Below, piece by piece: positions 22,166 to 31,057 of a DNA stretch of 64,000 bases (position 1 is its first letter; every line of letters starts with the position of its first letter). Both the position numbers and the translations under genes were made by a program. Below the pieces are notes generated by a model. That model ran no database searches and was not told the DNA's origin. It was given only the letters and a program-made list of their open reading frames with translations. The stretch comes from Aphidius gifuensis. Taxonomy: Eukaryota > Arthropoda > Insecta > Hymenoptera > Braconidae. Location: positions 12,937,321 to 13,001,320 of the forward strand of contig NC_057792.1 of NCBI RefSeq assembly GCF_014905175.1. The letters run 5' to 3'.

Positions 22166-22477
22166 TGTCTAGTGAACAGTTCTGAACTGATGATATTTCT
22201 TTCATACCTCTGAATAACTACTTCCGTCTTTTTTCTATTCCTTCCACTTCTCTTTTACCCCTACCATTTTTACCCCTTCCACAACTTATTTTACAAACAT
22301 CAAATAGATGATGAAATAATGAAAATTTTTACAATACTTTCTGTAATTTGTCTTGATGATGCAAGAGCTGAGGTTCCAACTTATAAAATGATTGGTCCTC
22401 AGTTCAAACCATCATCGAGACAAATTTGTTTTTTTTTAATTCTATCAACACGGTTTTATATAGAATCGAAAAAATAT

Positions 22478-22576
22478 TCCTTCAAGCCGGATCTGAACCA
22501 GCGACCTATGAATATCTGTCATATTTTAATCAAACCATTTACAGTCCATTGCTTCTACCAACTGAGCTACCGGAGG
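22478..22576 (-). tRNA. tRNA-Tyr(GTA)-like gene with intron, possibly a pseudogene
   Basis: On the minus strand: a 5' acceptor half, GCTCAGTTGGTAG (A box/D arm), GGACTGTAAA (anticodon GTA), an intron-like insert of about 20 bp after the anticodon, AGGTCGC, GGTTCAGATCC (B box/T arm), then CCGGCTTGAAGGA at the 3' end. An intron after anticodon GTA is typical of eukaryotic tRNA-Tyr. Two oddities: one extra base in the D arm (GTAGAAGC) and a C-A mismatch plus G-U pairs in the acceptor stem, so function is doubtful. No 3' CCA is encoded, as expected. Confidence 0.75.
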
Positions 22577-22654
22577 TGATTTAGTTTTTCATAGTAAAAT
22601 ATATGAAGAAATACTCTTTTACCGATTGGATATAGCATAATCTCTTGTTTGTTT

Positions 22655-22715
22655 CAGAGGATAGCGTGCCAAACTCTCATGCCAAAGGTTCGAGTTCAAA
22701 TCCCGGTTAGGGAAA
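22655..22715 (+). repeat. tRNA-like A/B-box sequence, possible tRNA-derived SINE head
   Basis: GGTTCGAGTTCAAATCCCGG near 22,687-22,706 resembles an RNA polymerase III B box and T arm. The preceding GAGGATAGCGTGCCAAACTC could be the rest of a tRNA-like head. No full cloverleaf can be drawn, and no poly-A tail follows directly. It may be a SINE remnant or chance similarity. Confidence 0.35.
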
Positions 22716-22769
22716 ATATTGATAATAATAACACAAGACGGCGTCTTTCAAAAACCAAAGATGACATCA

Positions 22770-23060
22770 AAAAAAATCCAATATGGCGTCTTACGAAAAA
22801 ACCAATATGGCGTCTTATGAAAAAATTAAGACCCCCCAGCGCTACATTGCTCTATTTTATTAATGAGAGGACCCCTGCGGCGATTTGACCTGATTAATCA
22901 ATGATTTGGCCCAATTAATTAATGTAATGACCTTTGTGGCGATCAAAAAGGTTAAATTAATTAGCGGACCCCCTGGGATGGGATCTCGCAGATTCTGCGG
23001 AATCAACCACGTCTCAGAACTGTTTTATGTACACTCCTTTTTTCTCTTCGAAATGTACAG
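22770..23060 (+). repeat. second copy of the ATGGCG promoter-like repeat block
   Basis: Two ATGGCGTC motifs (near 22,783 and 22,807) with GACGGCGTC and GATGACATC variants before them are followed by GACCCC...GATTTGACCTGATTAAT units and CTCAGAACTGTTTTATGTAC. This parallels 1,425-1,800. It lies directly upstream of a zinc-finger/transposase-like gene, suggesting it is that family's 5' region. Confidence 0.5.
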
Positions 23061-23129
23061 ATGCCGGTGCTGTGTGTCAACAATCATATACCTACACACT
23101 CGAAATGAATTATATTCTTATTTTCGTAC

Positions 23130-24849
23130 ATGCCATAAATCTCCGAATCGAACGGTGCGCTGTCCTTACGATAACTGTTTCTGTTCATTTAGTAACGATT
23201 ATCAATATTCTACGCATATTGACAAAATCCGTGGTAATAACAATTAAGATAGAGTAACTAATGTCCAGCGGAAAGAAGGGCGGTTTGCGGAACTGCAGAA
23301 TTTCGGGGAATTTCGGATCGTTTCACGATAAGAATGTCGACGGATGGAACATGGTTAACGTAACGTCTGATCGACAGATAAAAAATTTTCTTTGATTGCC
23401 TATACGTTCAAGGTGGGATGGCAGGACGAATCACTAAATCAGCAAAATATTCTCACAATTCGATTCAGAACATAAGATTTTTAAATATTTCAAGAAAAAA
23501 AATTTGTTGGTTGAGCCTATTACTGTTACAATTGGAACATCAAAGAAGTATCGCCGACTTTAAAATAAGAAACTGGAATTGGTTATTGTTAAACATCAGA
23601 TCGAAGTTGTTCCAATAAAACTTGTCTTAAAAAATTTTTTAGCACTACCAAATGTTCTATCAATGATTTCCGATGATCTCAATAGAGAATATGATGAATA
23701 TACAATGTATTCACTGTTGCAAGTTTCAGTTTGAAAAGATATAAAAGCAAAAAACACAGATAAATTCATAATACCAATAAAAATTTATTTTGATGACTAT
23801 GAAGTAAATGACCCTTTAGAGAGCCACCGAGGAGTGAAGAAAATGAGTGGCGTTTATTACACCATTAGTGTAATAGGACTTAACAGATTTACAAAATAAC
23901 GGTATCGAAATTGTAGTAAATGGTATTATTCAAAGAGTATATATAGTTGTATCCAATATTCTAGGAGATAATTTAGGATTAAATCAGATATTGAGCTTTA
24001 ATACAAACTTTAGCCATGCCCTCTTTTGCTGTAGAAATTGTTTAGCCGATAGACAAGACAGACAATGCTGAAATAAAGAAAATGAATGGCTTTTAAAGAA
24101 ACGAATCAAATTATGATAAAGATGTGCAAAAAGTAAAAAATACTGGTACAAAAAGTCATGGAGTAATGAAAAAATGCGTGTTTGAACCAGTTTTTCCTAT
24201 TATGGAAATGATTACACTTGATCCAACTCACGACATTCTTGAAGGTATTTATTCAAAAGGAATGCTACTTATTTTGAAAAAAATGATTTCTCAAGGTTCG
24301 TTTACACTTGATACCTTGAACCAAAATATTGAATCATTATCTATTGACTATGCTAGTGGAACTAATGTTCTGCTTAAAGTTCAGCTATCTTCTCTTGATA
24401 AATATAAATTCGCATCAAGTTCTTCTGAGATGGCATTCCTCATGAAATATTTTAGAATTCTGGTAGGTCAATAATATGGTCGTCGTACCAATAAATACTG
24501 GTGGTTGTACATATTGCTTCGTAAAATTTACTATCTGGTGATGGCATCTAGTTACACGGAAAATTCTTTTTCTAATTTAAAAGAGTTCATCAAAAAACAT
24601 CATCGATTATATAAAAGCTTAAAAATTGGATCATTTGTTTTCAAACACCACAGTAAAGTACTATCAGCAGTATAGCACTATTCACGTGCTATGACAAATG
24701 AAAATACATTTAACTATAAAGAATATCGAAAGATCAAGTCCTTGAAACAATATGAAATGTTCAAAAACGTTTGTCCAGTAGAAGAAGATGAAGATATATC
24801 GGTGATTAAATGGGCAAATTATGACCGAAATTTATTTGAACCAGGAAGC
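23130..24849 (+). pseudogene. transposase-like gene with C2H2 finger, 5' part, split by the Polinton
   Basis: A C2H2 finger (CPYDNCFCSFSNDYQYSTHI) near 23,160-23,220 is followed by broken frames. VEPITVTIGTSKKYRR (about 23,510-23,560), IPIKIYFDDYEVNDPLESHR (about 23,770-23,830) and a CCRNCLADRQ phrase (about 24,030) precede an open block at 24,124-24,474 with TLDPTHDILEGIYSKG. MTNENTFNYKEYRKIKSLKQ begins a later block (24,691) that runs into the Polinton. This resembles a widespread animal family of transposon-derived proteins with a conserved HDxLEG motif whose formal name I cannot give. Several frameshifts and stops show it was decayed. The 3' end resumes at 42,886. Confidence 0.6.
24844..24849. 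repeat. Polinton target-site duplication, left copy
   Basis: GGAAGC directly outside the left terminal base. The identical hexamer is at 42,886-42,891. A 6-bp duplication is a Polinton hallmark. Confidence 0.95.
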
Positions 24850-25109
24850 AGTAGGGAAACAGGGCCGGTTCTATATCATCCCTTAATTAATCATCCCTTA
24901 ATTAAAATTTGTAAAAAAAAAAAATAAAATGAAAAAAAAAAAAAAATAAAGGGTAGTTTTTGGAGGGTAGTTGGGGGTGTAGATAAGATGTTGAGGATTG
25001 AGGGATGTGTGTGTAGTTGAGATTGGGGGGATGAGGGTTGAGAGTATGGAGATTAAAAATGGGGGGACGGGAGTCGGGAGACGGGAGACGGGAGACGGGG
25101 ACCGGATGT
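24850..25109 (+). repeat. Polinton left terminal inverted repeat (260 bp)
   Basis: It matches the right TIR base for base, including A-runs of 12 and 15, except that the unit GGGAGAC near 25,080-25,095 occurs three times here and twice on the right. Homology ends after GACCGGATGT. Confidence 0.95.
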
Positions 25110-25395
25110 CGTTGACTCATGTATGATGAAAGAGATTGTTTATATAAACGTTATTAACGGTTTTCGTTCATATAAATACATAAAAAATTTATGGCTTTTT
25201 CTTAGAAAAAAATATAAAATAAAAGCATGCGTCATTAACGAAAAAATTCCGATATAAGTGGGGCAACATAATAATATCAAGTTTTACGTATATGTAAATT
25301 AGTATATATATGTATTTGTTTCTACAAAACGATTTTTTTAATTGAAAACCTATCAGTGCATTAAACGTGTTCGTGACGAAGAAGTTAAAAAAAAT
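25110..25395. promoter_or_regulatory. 5' region of DIQGF-family gene 1
   Basis: It lies between the left TIR and the first ATG. It contains TATATATATG at about 25,303-25,312 and, 50 bp further, ATCAGTGC (25,352), an initiator-like TCAGT. The spacing is longer than the usual 30 bp, so the true start site is uncertain. Confidence 0.35.
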
Positions 25396-26181
25396 ATGGA
25401 ATTGATTGTAGATATACAAGGATTTAAGCAACCTCACAACGCATTTGTTTTAAAAGAGTTTGCTGCAATTAATGTTCAAAACAACGAAACACATTGTTTT
25501 GTATTTAAGCCACCAAATACATGGAATCATCTACCTGCAAAATACAAGTCAATTAATCTGTGGTTGATACGCAATTGGCATGGGTTATCGTGGGAGTGTG
25601 GTGATGTATCTTATAATGACATAAAACTGATAATTTCTAACGTTTTGGAATCAGCTTGTTATATATACGTCAAAGGTGACGAGAAAAAAAAGTGGTTGGA
25701 TGAAATCACTGACAATTCAAAAGTAATAATTGATTTATATTCAATGGATTCTCCAGGGATAAGAACAATAAAAAATCAAATAACAAGTCATCCAGGAATT
25801 CATTATGCTATACGTAATTGTCATTGTGCACTTGACAATGTGCAACAATTAAAACTATGGTTTCAGAATTATTGGGGTGAGAAATCATCTCTTAATAAAT
25901 CTATACAGTTGTACTATGCATTAAAAAATTTATCGAAACTTAGAAAAGAAGATATAGAAATTTTACCAGAAAATTTTATACTTTCATACGCCTCGGAATC
26001 AATGGATGAAATTTGGGATAAATTGCCTGAAAATCTGAAAAACAACCATAAATTCATCGAAGAGCGTCGTTGTAAAGAACATTTTAATTTTTTGGGATTA
26101 TATACAGATGCATTTGATGGACCATTACCAAAAAAAAAAAATTGTATTCCATGTCAAAATAATAAAAAAAAAATAATTTGA
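25396..26181 (+). CDS. DIQGF-family protein 1, 261 aa, possible inactive DEDD-exonuclease-like fold
   Basis: Start chosen at the first ATG of the frame (MELIVDIQGFKQPHNAFVLK); the frame is open further upstream but without ATG. Conserved blocks shared with the gene at 34,524 and the relic at 21.4-22.1 kb are: IVDIQGF near residue 4; KEFAAI near 20; an HGLSWECG block near 78; YVKGDEKKKWL near 105; and HPGIHYAIRNCHCALDNVQQ near 150. The spacing of an N-terminal DxQ, a central VKGxxKxxWL and a C-terminal H...CALxNV recalls DEDD exonucleases (RNase H fold), but the first motif is DxQ rather than DxE, which would spoil metal binding. That fold is inference. The family seems Polinton-linked here. 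Intact, first gene after the left TIR. Confidence 0.65.
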   Translation: MELIVDIQGFKQPHNAFVLKEFAAINVQNNETHCFVFKPPNTWNHLPAKYKSINLWLIRNWHGLSWECGDVSYNDIKLIISNVLESACYIYVKGDEKKKWLDEITDNSKVIIDLYSMDSPGIRTIKNQITSHPGIHYAIRNCHCALDNVQQLKLWFQNYWGEKSSLNKSIQLYYALKNLSKLRKEDIEILPENFILSYASESMDEIWDKLPENLKNNHKFIEERRCKEHFNFLGLYTDAFDGPLPKKKNCIPCQNNKKKII

Positions 26182-26447
26182 AAAAAATAATAAAACCTCA
26201 CATATATATTTTATGTGAGCATTAAAATTTATGATGACTAACCAATGTTTATTTTAAAAAAAAATTAGGGTCAACGGTTTTTACATATACGTTATAAAAC
26301 ACTACAGTGCATGTGCGCACGCATCAATATATACACAAAAGAGGGGCCTTGTGAATTCGAAAAAAGCTTGAGTAGAGCTCATTAATATATCAACTTGTGG
26401 TGTGTGAACATTAATAAAGTAAATATAAGTTATAACTAAAAATTATA

Positions 26448-26864
26448 ATGGACCAGTGTCAAATAGAGTCTGAAATTTATCAAAATTTTTTGATGAATAA
26501 TGCTGAATATAATACACAACAAGAAAAGCTGGAGTCATTTCTTGAAGATTTACATATACATTGGAAAAAAGTTGAACTTCTACGATTCGAAATGTTTTTG
26601 GATACGTATGATGAAGTATATTCAATGACTGAGAGTCAAATTAAATTAATTGACTTATTTGAGCTACCACCATACGTCTATGATGAAAAGGATCTTGTAT
26701 TAAAATATTTTGATCGGACTGCAATTCCAACTTTAACACCACTCATACAAGAATTATTTGAGCTATGGAATAAAAATGAAAAAATCGAACGGAGATTCAT
26801 AGAAGAACAAGAAAGCGAAGAAGACATTGAAGAACAAGATCAAGAAACAAACAGCGAAGAATAA
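26448..26864 (+). CDS. acidic helical protein of unknown function, 138 aa
   Basis: An open frame from ATG encodes MDQCQIESEIYQNFLMNNAE. It is mostly helical and strongly acidic at the C-terminus (residues 115-138, EEQESEEDIEEQDQETN). A TATATAC lies about 120 bp upstream. I do not recognise a family. Downstream AAATAAATATC and the convergent minus-strand gene end at 26,938 suggest the two transcripts terminate in the 70-bp gap. Confidence 0.5.
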   Translation: MDQCQIESEIYQNFLMNNAEYNTQQEKLESFLEDLHIHWKKVELLRFEMFLDTYDEVYSMTESQIKLIDLFELPPYVYDEKDLVLKYFDRTAIPTLTPLIQELFELWNKNEKIERRFIEEQESEEDIEEQDQETNSEE

Positions 26865-26937
26865 TTTTTAAAAATGTATTATATAAAAGTAAAATAAATA
26901 TCTATAAACCAATGTTGTATTTTAAAAAAATGTTTCT

Positions 26938-27265
26938 TTATTTATTTTTAGTTTTACAAAATTCATTATGTTTTTTGATTAATATTGGATCTATAATTTC
27001 ACTTAATTTTTTAATCCGCATTTGAAATCTTTCATGATCTCGAGCCATTGTTTCCCATTCTCCACGTCTTGCTGATCGATAGGCATACGCCCATGTATAC
27101 ATCACGTGTACGGTAGTGGTAGTAATACATGCATCTTTTGAATAATATTGATTGCAGAATTTTTTGATTAGTTTTCTCAATATCTTCTGGACATTCGAGT
27201 TTGAAATATTTTATTGTTGATTTTTGAATGTTTTCTTCTGGTTTTATTTTATTTTTATTATCCAT
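26938..27265 (-). pseudogene. unknown small Polinton gene with a frameshift
   Basis: The ATG at 27,265 opens MDNKNKIKPEENIQK. The frame then gives low-complexity, out-of-character residues, while a second frame (from about 27,180 to 26,938, with no ATG of its own) carries a plausible globular sequence: TVHVMYTWAYAYRSARRGEW and RDHERFQMRIKKLSEIIDPI. A shift of one base near the A-run at about 27,160 would join them. It could be real decay, a sequencing indel in a homopolymer, or two genes. Family unknown. Confidence 0.45.
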
Positions 27266-27296
27266 TTGTTTATTATTTGTCAATTAAAACTTGTAG

Positions 27297-27485
27297 TTAA
27301 TATTTAGGTCGATGATCTCCTACTGAGCCATATTTACCTTGCTTTACATAACCATAATATGGTTCAGAACCTCGCAATGATTTAGATATTTCAAAATAAT
27401 TTTTCCTCGATTCTTTTTCAACTTTTGATTCGTATTGCATTCCACTTGAACGCGAGGAGCTATTACCACTTGTATTTTTATCCAT
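27297..27485 (-). CDS. small basic protein, 62 aa, unknown
   Basis: A short frame starts MDKNTSGNSSSRSSGMQYES and ends YVKQGKYGSVGDHRPKY. It has a Ser/Lys/Gly-rich composition. It lies in a tight minus-strand series downstream of the capsid gene, with about 30 bp to each neighbour, which supports a real virion or accessory gene, but no homology is recognised. Confidence 0.4.
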   Translation of the reverse strand: MDKNTSGNSSSRSSGMQYESKVEKESRKNYFEISKSLRGSEPYYGYVKQGKYGSVGDHRPKY

Positions 27486-27513
27486 TATTTCGAAGCAAAA
27501 CGTTTTTTTAAAA

Positions 27514-27702
27514 TTATTTTCCTTTTTTTGACCAAGCAGAAAAAAGTTTAGAATCTTTAGATTTCGGTTCGTTGTATTGTTGTTGTTTTCTCTCTTCTTT
27601 TTCAGCTTTTGTCTCTTTGATCAAAGGAGTTTTATCAGAATATTCGTCAGTAGATTTATTTTTTTTAAACATTTCGATGTTTACTCCATAAAAGTTAAAC
27701 AT
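27514..27702 (-). CDS. small charged protein, 62 aa, unknown
   Basis: It starts MFNFYGVNIEMFKKNKSTDE; the second half is highly charged (KAEKEERKQQQYNE) and the end is FSAWSKKGK. It lies 31 bp after the capsid gene stop on the same strand. Probably disordered; function unknown. Confidence 0.4.
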   Translation of the reverse strand: MFNFYGVNIEMFKKNKSTDEYSDKTPLIKETKAEKEERKQQQYNEPKSKDSKLFSAWSKKGK

Positions 27703-27733
27703 TGAATGAAAGATTTTGAGTTTAGGATTAAAT

Positions 27734-28969
27734 TTAAACTAATTTTCTGACGGAGCCACTGATTGGATTGTACTCGACAATGCGATCATGTAATATTAAA
27801 CAATAAGCCGATGTTTCAGCGGGAAACTGTTCGAATGATTCGAATTCAAGTCGTATATCAACGGGTCCAGATTTTAAAAATTCATTTTGTTTTGAACAAT
27901 CAATCACAATAAGAGGAGCCTGATCTATGTATTCTTTTTTTGTTAATAATGGTTCTGACTCTTTTCCGTAATACGAAACTTGAAATTGAGCAAACATGTC
28001 ATATAATAAAGCATATTGATTTTGTGTTATGTTAATATTAAGATTACCATATGGATATGATTGAGAATTCAAGAAAAGTTTAATATCTCTCATCTTACAA
28101 TGATCAAAAAGACTGGCATCTTTATTTGCAACATTTTTTCGTGCTGTTTGAAAACCAACGATGACGTATCTTGGTTTTTCAAGTTGTGTTGATGTTTTAA
28201 CACTCCAAATATGCTTTGTTGTTGCTGGTAGCAAAGGATAATCATACAGCTCCCAAGTACGAAAACTCATTGCTATAGATGGATCTTTTGCAATAAAATT
28301 AAGTAATTGAATTTTTTGTTTGTCTGACACTCGTATATATGGCACTATCCACTCAATTTTTTCCAAACTAATTTTTACATTTTCAGCAGCAGCAGCAGCA
28401 GCAGCATCAGCAACAGTTGTCTGTTTATATGCGTTTGTATCTGTATTCGATCTTACAATAATAAGTTCATGCTTTGCATTAATAATTATTTTACGATAAT
28501 CTTCAGCGAAACCTAATAATATACTCAATGGAATGGATATATTAAAATTTCCTTCATTATCAAATATTTTTTCATCGTTTATCCAGCCTGCATTTTCAAG
28601 AAATGCTTTTTGATTAGGGTTAAATGATACATATCCTTTCATTAAAGTTGTAAGACCAACATTTTTACTACGATCAACTTCAATGCCATTTATTTCATAA
28701 CGAATTTCTTCAAACATATGAGCAATTGACATTTTAACAAGAGAAGTTGTAGCAGCGACAGCAGTTCCATTACTTTTTGTAAATTTTCCTGTAATATGTA
28801 GTGAACTTTTACTTGGTAATAAACACAAGTCTTGATGTTGAACTCCAATTCTTATTTCATCACTATTATTAAATTTTGAAGCGCCATATGGCAGATGAGT
28901 GTGAAGCTCATAATGAGCGACTGATTCATCAAATATTATAGGTTTTTGAATATTTAAGATTTCTTCCAT
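27734..28969 (-). CDS. Polinton major capsid-type protein (F54H12.2-like), 411 aa
   Basis: Start taken at the ATG giving MEEILNIQKPIIFDESVAHY; eight upstream codons are open but lack ATG. Landmarks: LPYGASKFNNSDEIRI (about 27-42), MFEEIRYEINGIEVDRSKN (about 84-102), FAEDYRKIIINAKHELIIVR (about 154-173), KIEWIVPYIRVSDKQKIQLL (about 205-224), FRTWELYDYPLLPATTKHIW (about 236-255), and a C-terminal strand-rich end with DIRLEFESFEQFPAETSAYC. These are features of the proteins annotated F54H12.2-like in insects and nematodes, which I take as the double jelly-roll capsid protein of this Polinton lineage; it is shorter than many hexons. An alanine run (residues ~190-198) is encoded by a GCT/GCA microsatellite. 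No frame break seen. Confidence 0.75.
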   Translation of the reverse strand: MEEILNIQKPIIFDESVAHYELHTHLPYGASKFNNSDEIRIGVQHQDLCLLPSKSSLHITGKFTKSNGTAVAATTSLVKMSIAHMFEEIRYEINGIEVDRSKNVGLTTLMKGYVSFNPNQKAFLENAGWINDEKIFDNEGNFNISIPLSILLGFAEDYRKIIINAKHELIIVRSNTDTNAYKQTTVADAAAAAAAENVKISLEKIEWIVPYIRVSDKQKIQLLNFIAKDPSIAMSFRTWELYDYPLLPATTKHIWSVKTSTQLEKPRYVIVGFQTARKNVANKDASLFDHCKMRDIKLFLNSQSYPYGNLNINITQNQYALLYDMFAQFQVSYYGKESEPLLTKKEYIDQAPLIVIDCSKQNEFLKSGPVDIRLEFESFEQFPAETSAYCLILHDRIVEYNPISGSVRKLV

Positions 28970-29164
28970 GGTTGAAAGCAAAGAAAACAACAAAATTGTA
29001 TAACTACTTTTTCTTTTTTAGTTTTAAACCGAGATTTTTCAGAAACTGAATGTTCTGACGTGTTATCACTTTCAGAGGTCTTTGAAGACTGCTTGACTTT
29101 TGGCATGTCAATTGATTTTTATAACTCTGTCCATAAACTTTTCTAGTGAAAACGATTCCCATTA

Positions 29165-29834
29165 TTATAGGCGCTTTACATGCAAACGTATTGTTATAGT
29201 TTCTCCTCGAAAATTCACTAAGTCTCCGTCTTGATCAACAATTTTTAATTGAATATTGTGTATTGCTTGTACGGTGATTGGAAGATAAATGACATGCGAT
29301 GGCACTTCTATAATCTTATATCCTTTTGGAACACAAGGAAAAAATTCATGAATCGTGTGAACTGGTCGATCATTCATGTAAGCACCTGTCGTTATATTAC
29401 ATTCAATACGCAAAGCATTGACTTTATAATAGTAACAGTCAAATCTGATTTATGCACAACATTTGGCGTTAATATTTGTGATGAAAATAACAATCGACCT
29501 ATGGTATTATTTTCTTGGAAATTTATAAAATTATCATACATTTATTTCACCAATTCATTTGTATTAGCTTTAATACTCAGAGAAATTTCTGGTAATTCTT
29601 TATATAGTCTTCAATATCTTCAATTTCATAAGTGCCAGTAGGTATTGTAATTATATAGTCACCTACATGAAATTTATTATTGTATTCATCAATATTTGGT
29701 ATTGAATTGAATGTTAATAATTCAACGAGTCCCATAACATAATTTTTATCTTTAGATAATTCTATTGGTGGAAAATATTGAGCCTCTAGAATCGAGGAGG
29801 CTCCAGACAGTGTTAGCGTGAACGAATCACTCAT
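29165..29834 (-). pseudogene. penton-like minor capsid protein, broken
   Basis: The ATG at 29,834 opens MSDSFTLTLSGASSILEAQY, followed by FPPIELSKDKNYVMGLVELL and FHVGDYIITIPTGTYEIED, the usual N-terminal half of the insect Polinton penton-like protein. The frame stops at 29,577. The C-terminal part is open at 29,413-29,165 (ALRIECNITTGAYMNDRPVH in the flanking frame, then HEFFPCVPKGYKIIEVPSHV and VNFRGETITIRLHVK). Between 29,577 and 29,413 the expected middle is present but split over frames, with at least one frameshift near 29,578, an in-frame TAA about 40 bp further and another shift near 29,415. The ATG overlaps the protease stop by 8 bp. Confidence 0.75.
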
Positions 29835-30239
29835 GACTAATATTAAAACTGTATGTACATATGTATTTATAATTAGCTAAAAAACATAAATGACCACATA
29901 TAACTGTATCATATTTTTGATAATTCTTATAATTATATTTAATGCTACCAACACCGAGATATTTTTTAAGTTCTTCGGGAGGACCTAAGTCTCCAAAACT
30001 ATCAAAATAAATAACTTGATCATTTTTTTTTTTATACGCAACCCAGTGTGTGCCGGGACCATCTTTATCATCAAGATTGATTATTGATGACTCATATTTC
30101 CTAGGACCTGATTAGGTTTCATAAATATACCTCGAAAAATGGAATTTTAAAATTTTGCATATTTGATGAGATCAATATCAGTCAACGCTCGATGTGGGTT
30201 TCCATGTTTTTGATGGCTTAAAAATAAACCAAATCCTTT
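29827..30239 (-). pseudogene. adenain-type cysteine protease, broken
   Basis: An open stretch without ATG (30,111-29,827) encodes YESSIINLDDKDGPGTHWVA, YKKKNDQVIYFDSFGDLGPP and later a VICGHLCF phrase. GTHW supplies the catalytic His, YFDSFG the Asp/Glu position and the CGHLC Cys the nucleophile, the adenovirus protease (C5/Ulp1-like) pattern that matures capsid proteins in adenoviruses and Polintons. The N-terminal third (KGFGLFLSHQKHGNPHRA near 30,190-30,239, then DIDLIKYAKF and FRGIFMKPNQ) lies in other frames with stops at about 30,148 and 30,114. It directly follows the pX-like gene. Confidence 0.7.
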
Positions 30240-30572
30240 TTATGAGGCTGCAAAAATACCATTTCCCAAAGCAATTGATTCCATTTTTGTATTATGGCGT
30301 TTATTTTCTTCAAGTCTACTTTTTGCAGCATTTGCTTCATTGATAGTTTTTACTACTGTAGCAGCTCCACCCGATAAAGCACCCACTGCACTAAGACCAG
30401 CAAAAATAGGCATTAAAAACGGTAAAAATCCTCCAATTTTGCTGGTAATGGTAAAACACGAGGTAACCGAACATTTTTTTACCACCAGATTTTTCACAGC
30501 ATCACGTGCTCCCTTTATAATTGATTTGATAGGATCGCCTCCAGGCTGAGTAAGTTTTTGTGATAATTTTCT
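30240..30572 (-). pseudogene. pX/pVI-like minor core protein of the Polinton
   Basis: The frame 30,572-30,240 contains GGDPIKSIIKGARDAVKNLV, a GGFLPFLMPIFAGLSAVGAL hydrophobic glycine-rich segment, a further GGAATVVKTINEANAAKSRL block and KRHNTKMESIALGNG. This combination is typical of the small Polinton protein likened to adenovirus core/membrane-active minor proteins. There is no ATG at the N-terminal side within this frame, and a stop lies just upstream, so the start is lost or in another frame. Its end abuts the protease. Confidence 0.6.
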
Positions 30573-30599
30573 TTAATGATACCGAAGGTCTTTTTTCTT

Positions 30600-30966
30600 T
30601 TTATTTTTCTAGTTCCCTTTTCAATGTCATACCCATTTTACTTTTGCTTTCATAGCGTTTGTTATTCCCCGCTGCGCCAGCAATAGTAGAGTCGTTAGCA
30701 AGAACACGTTGCCGCTTTTTCAGCAAGCTCTCTGTCAGCCTGATGTCTAGCGACTAAGTTATCTTTATTTTTCTGTATTGTATATCGTGTTCTTTACACG
30801 ATTCGTCTAGGATTTATACCTCGATCACCTCGTTCTAATCTTTTGCTAATTTAGTACCAGGCCCACAATAATTGTATTTTGGGATATGTAACTCAAAAGG
30901 AAGTTTATTAATGATTTTATTGACAACACCTTTTCCTAATTTTTTTCGACGTCTGTGCTCAATCAT
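30600..30966 (-). pseudogene. PLA2-motif (parvovirus VP1u-like) virion protein, broken
   Basis: The ATG at 30,966 opens MIEHRRRKKLGKGVVNKIIN, leading to PKYNYCGPGTKLAK near 30,845-30,890. YNYCGPGT is the calcium-binding loop of viral phospholipase A2 domains. After a stop (about 30,840) and frame changes, GDRGINPRR precedes CKEHDIQYRK near 30,775-30,805, the HDxxY catalytic motif. Downstream, ADRELAEKAA and then KRYESKSKMGMTLKRELEK continue in shifted frames to about 30,605. In parvoviruses this domain helps endosomal escape; here the protein cannot be made as one chain without frame correction. First gene of the minus-strand capsid block, divergent from the ATPase. Confidence 0.65.
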
Positions 30967-31057
30967 AGTTTAAATGTAACTGATGTTAACGATTATAAGA
31001 GCACGTATTTATATCAAAACGATTCAGTAATAATCAGGACTTGTTCCAACGTACACG

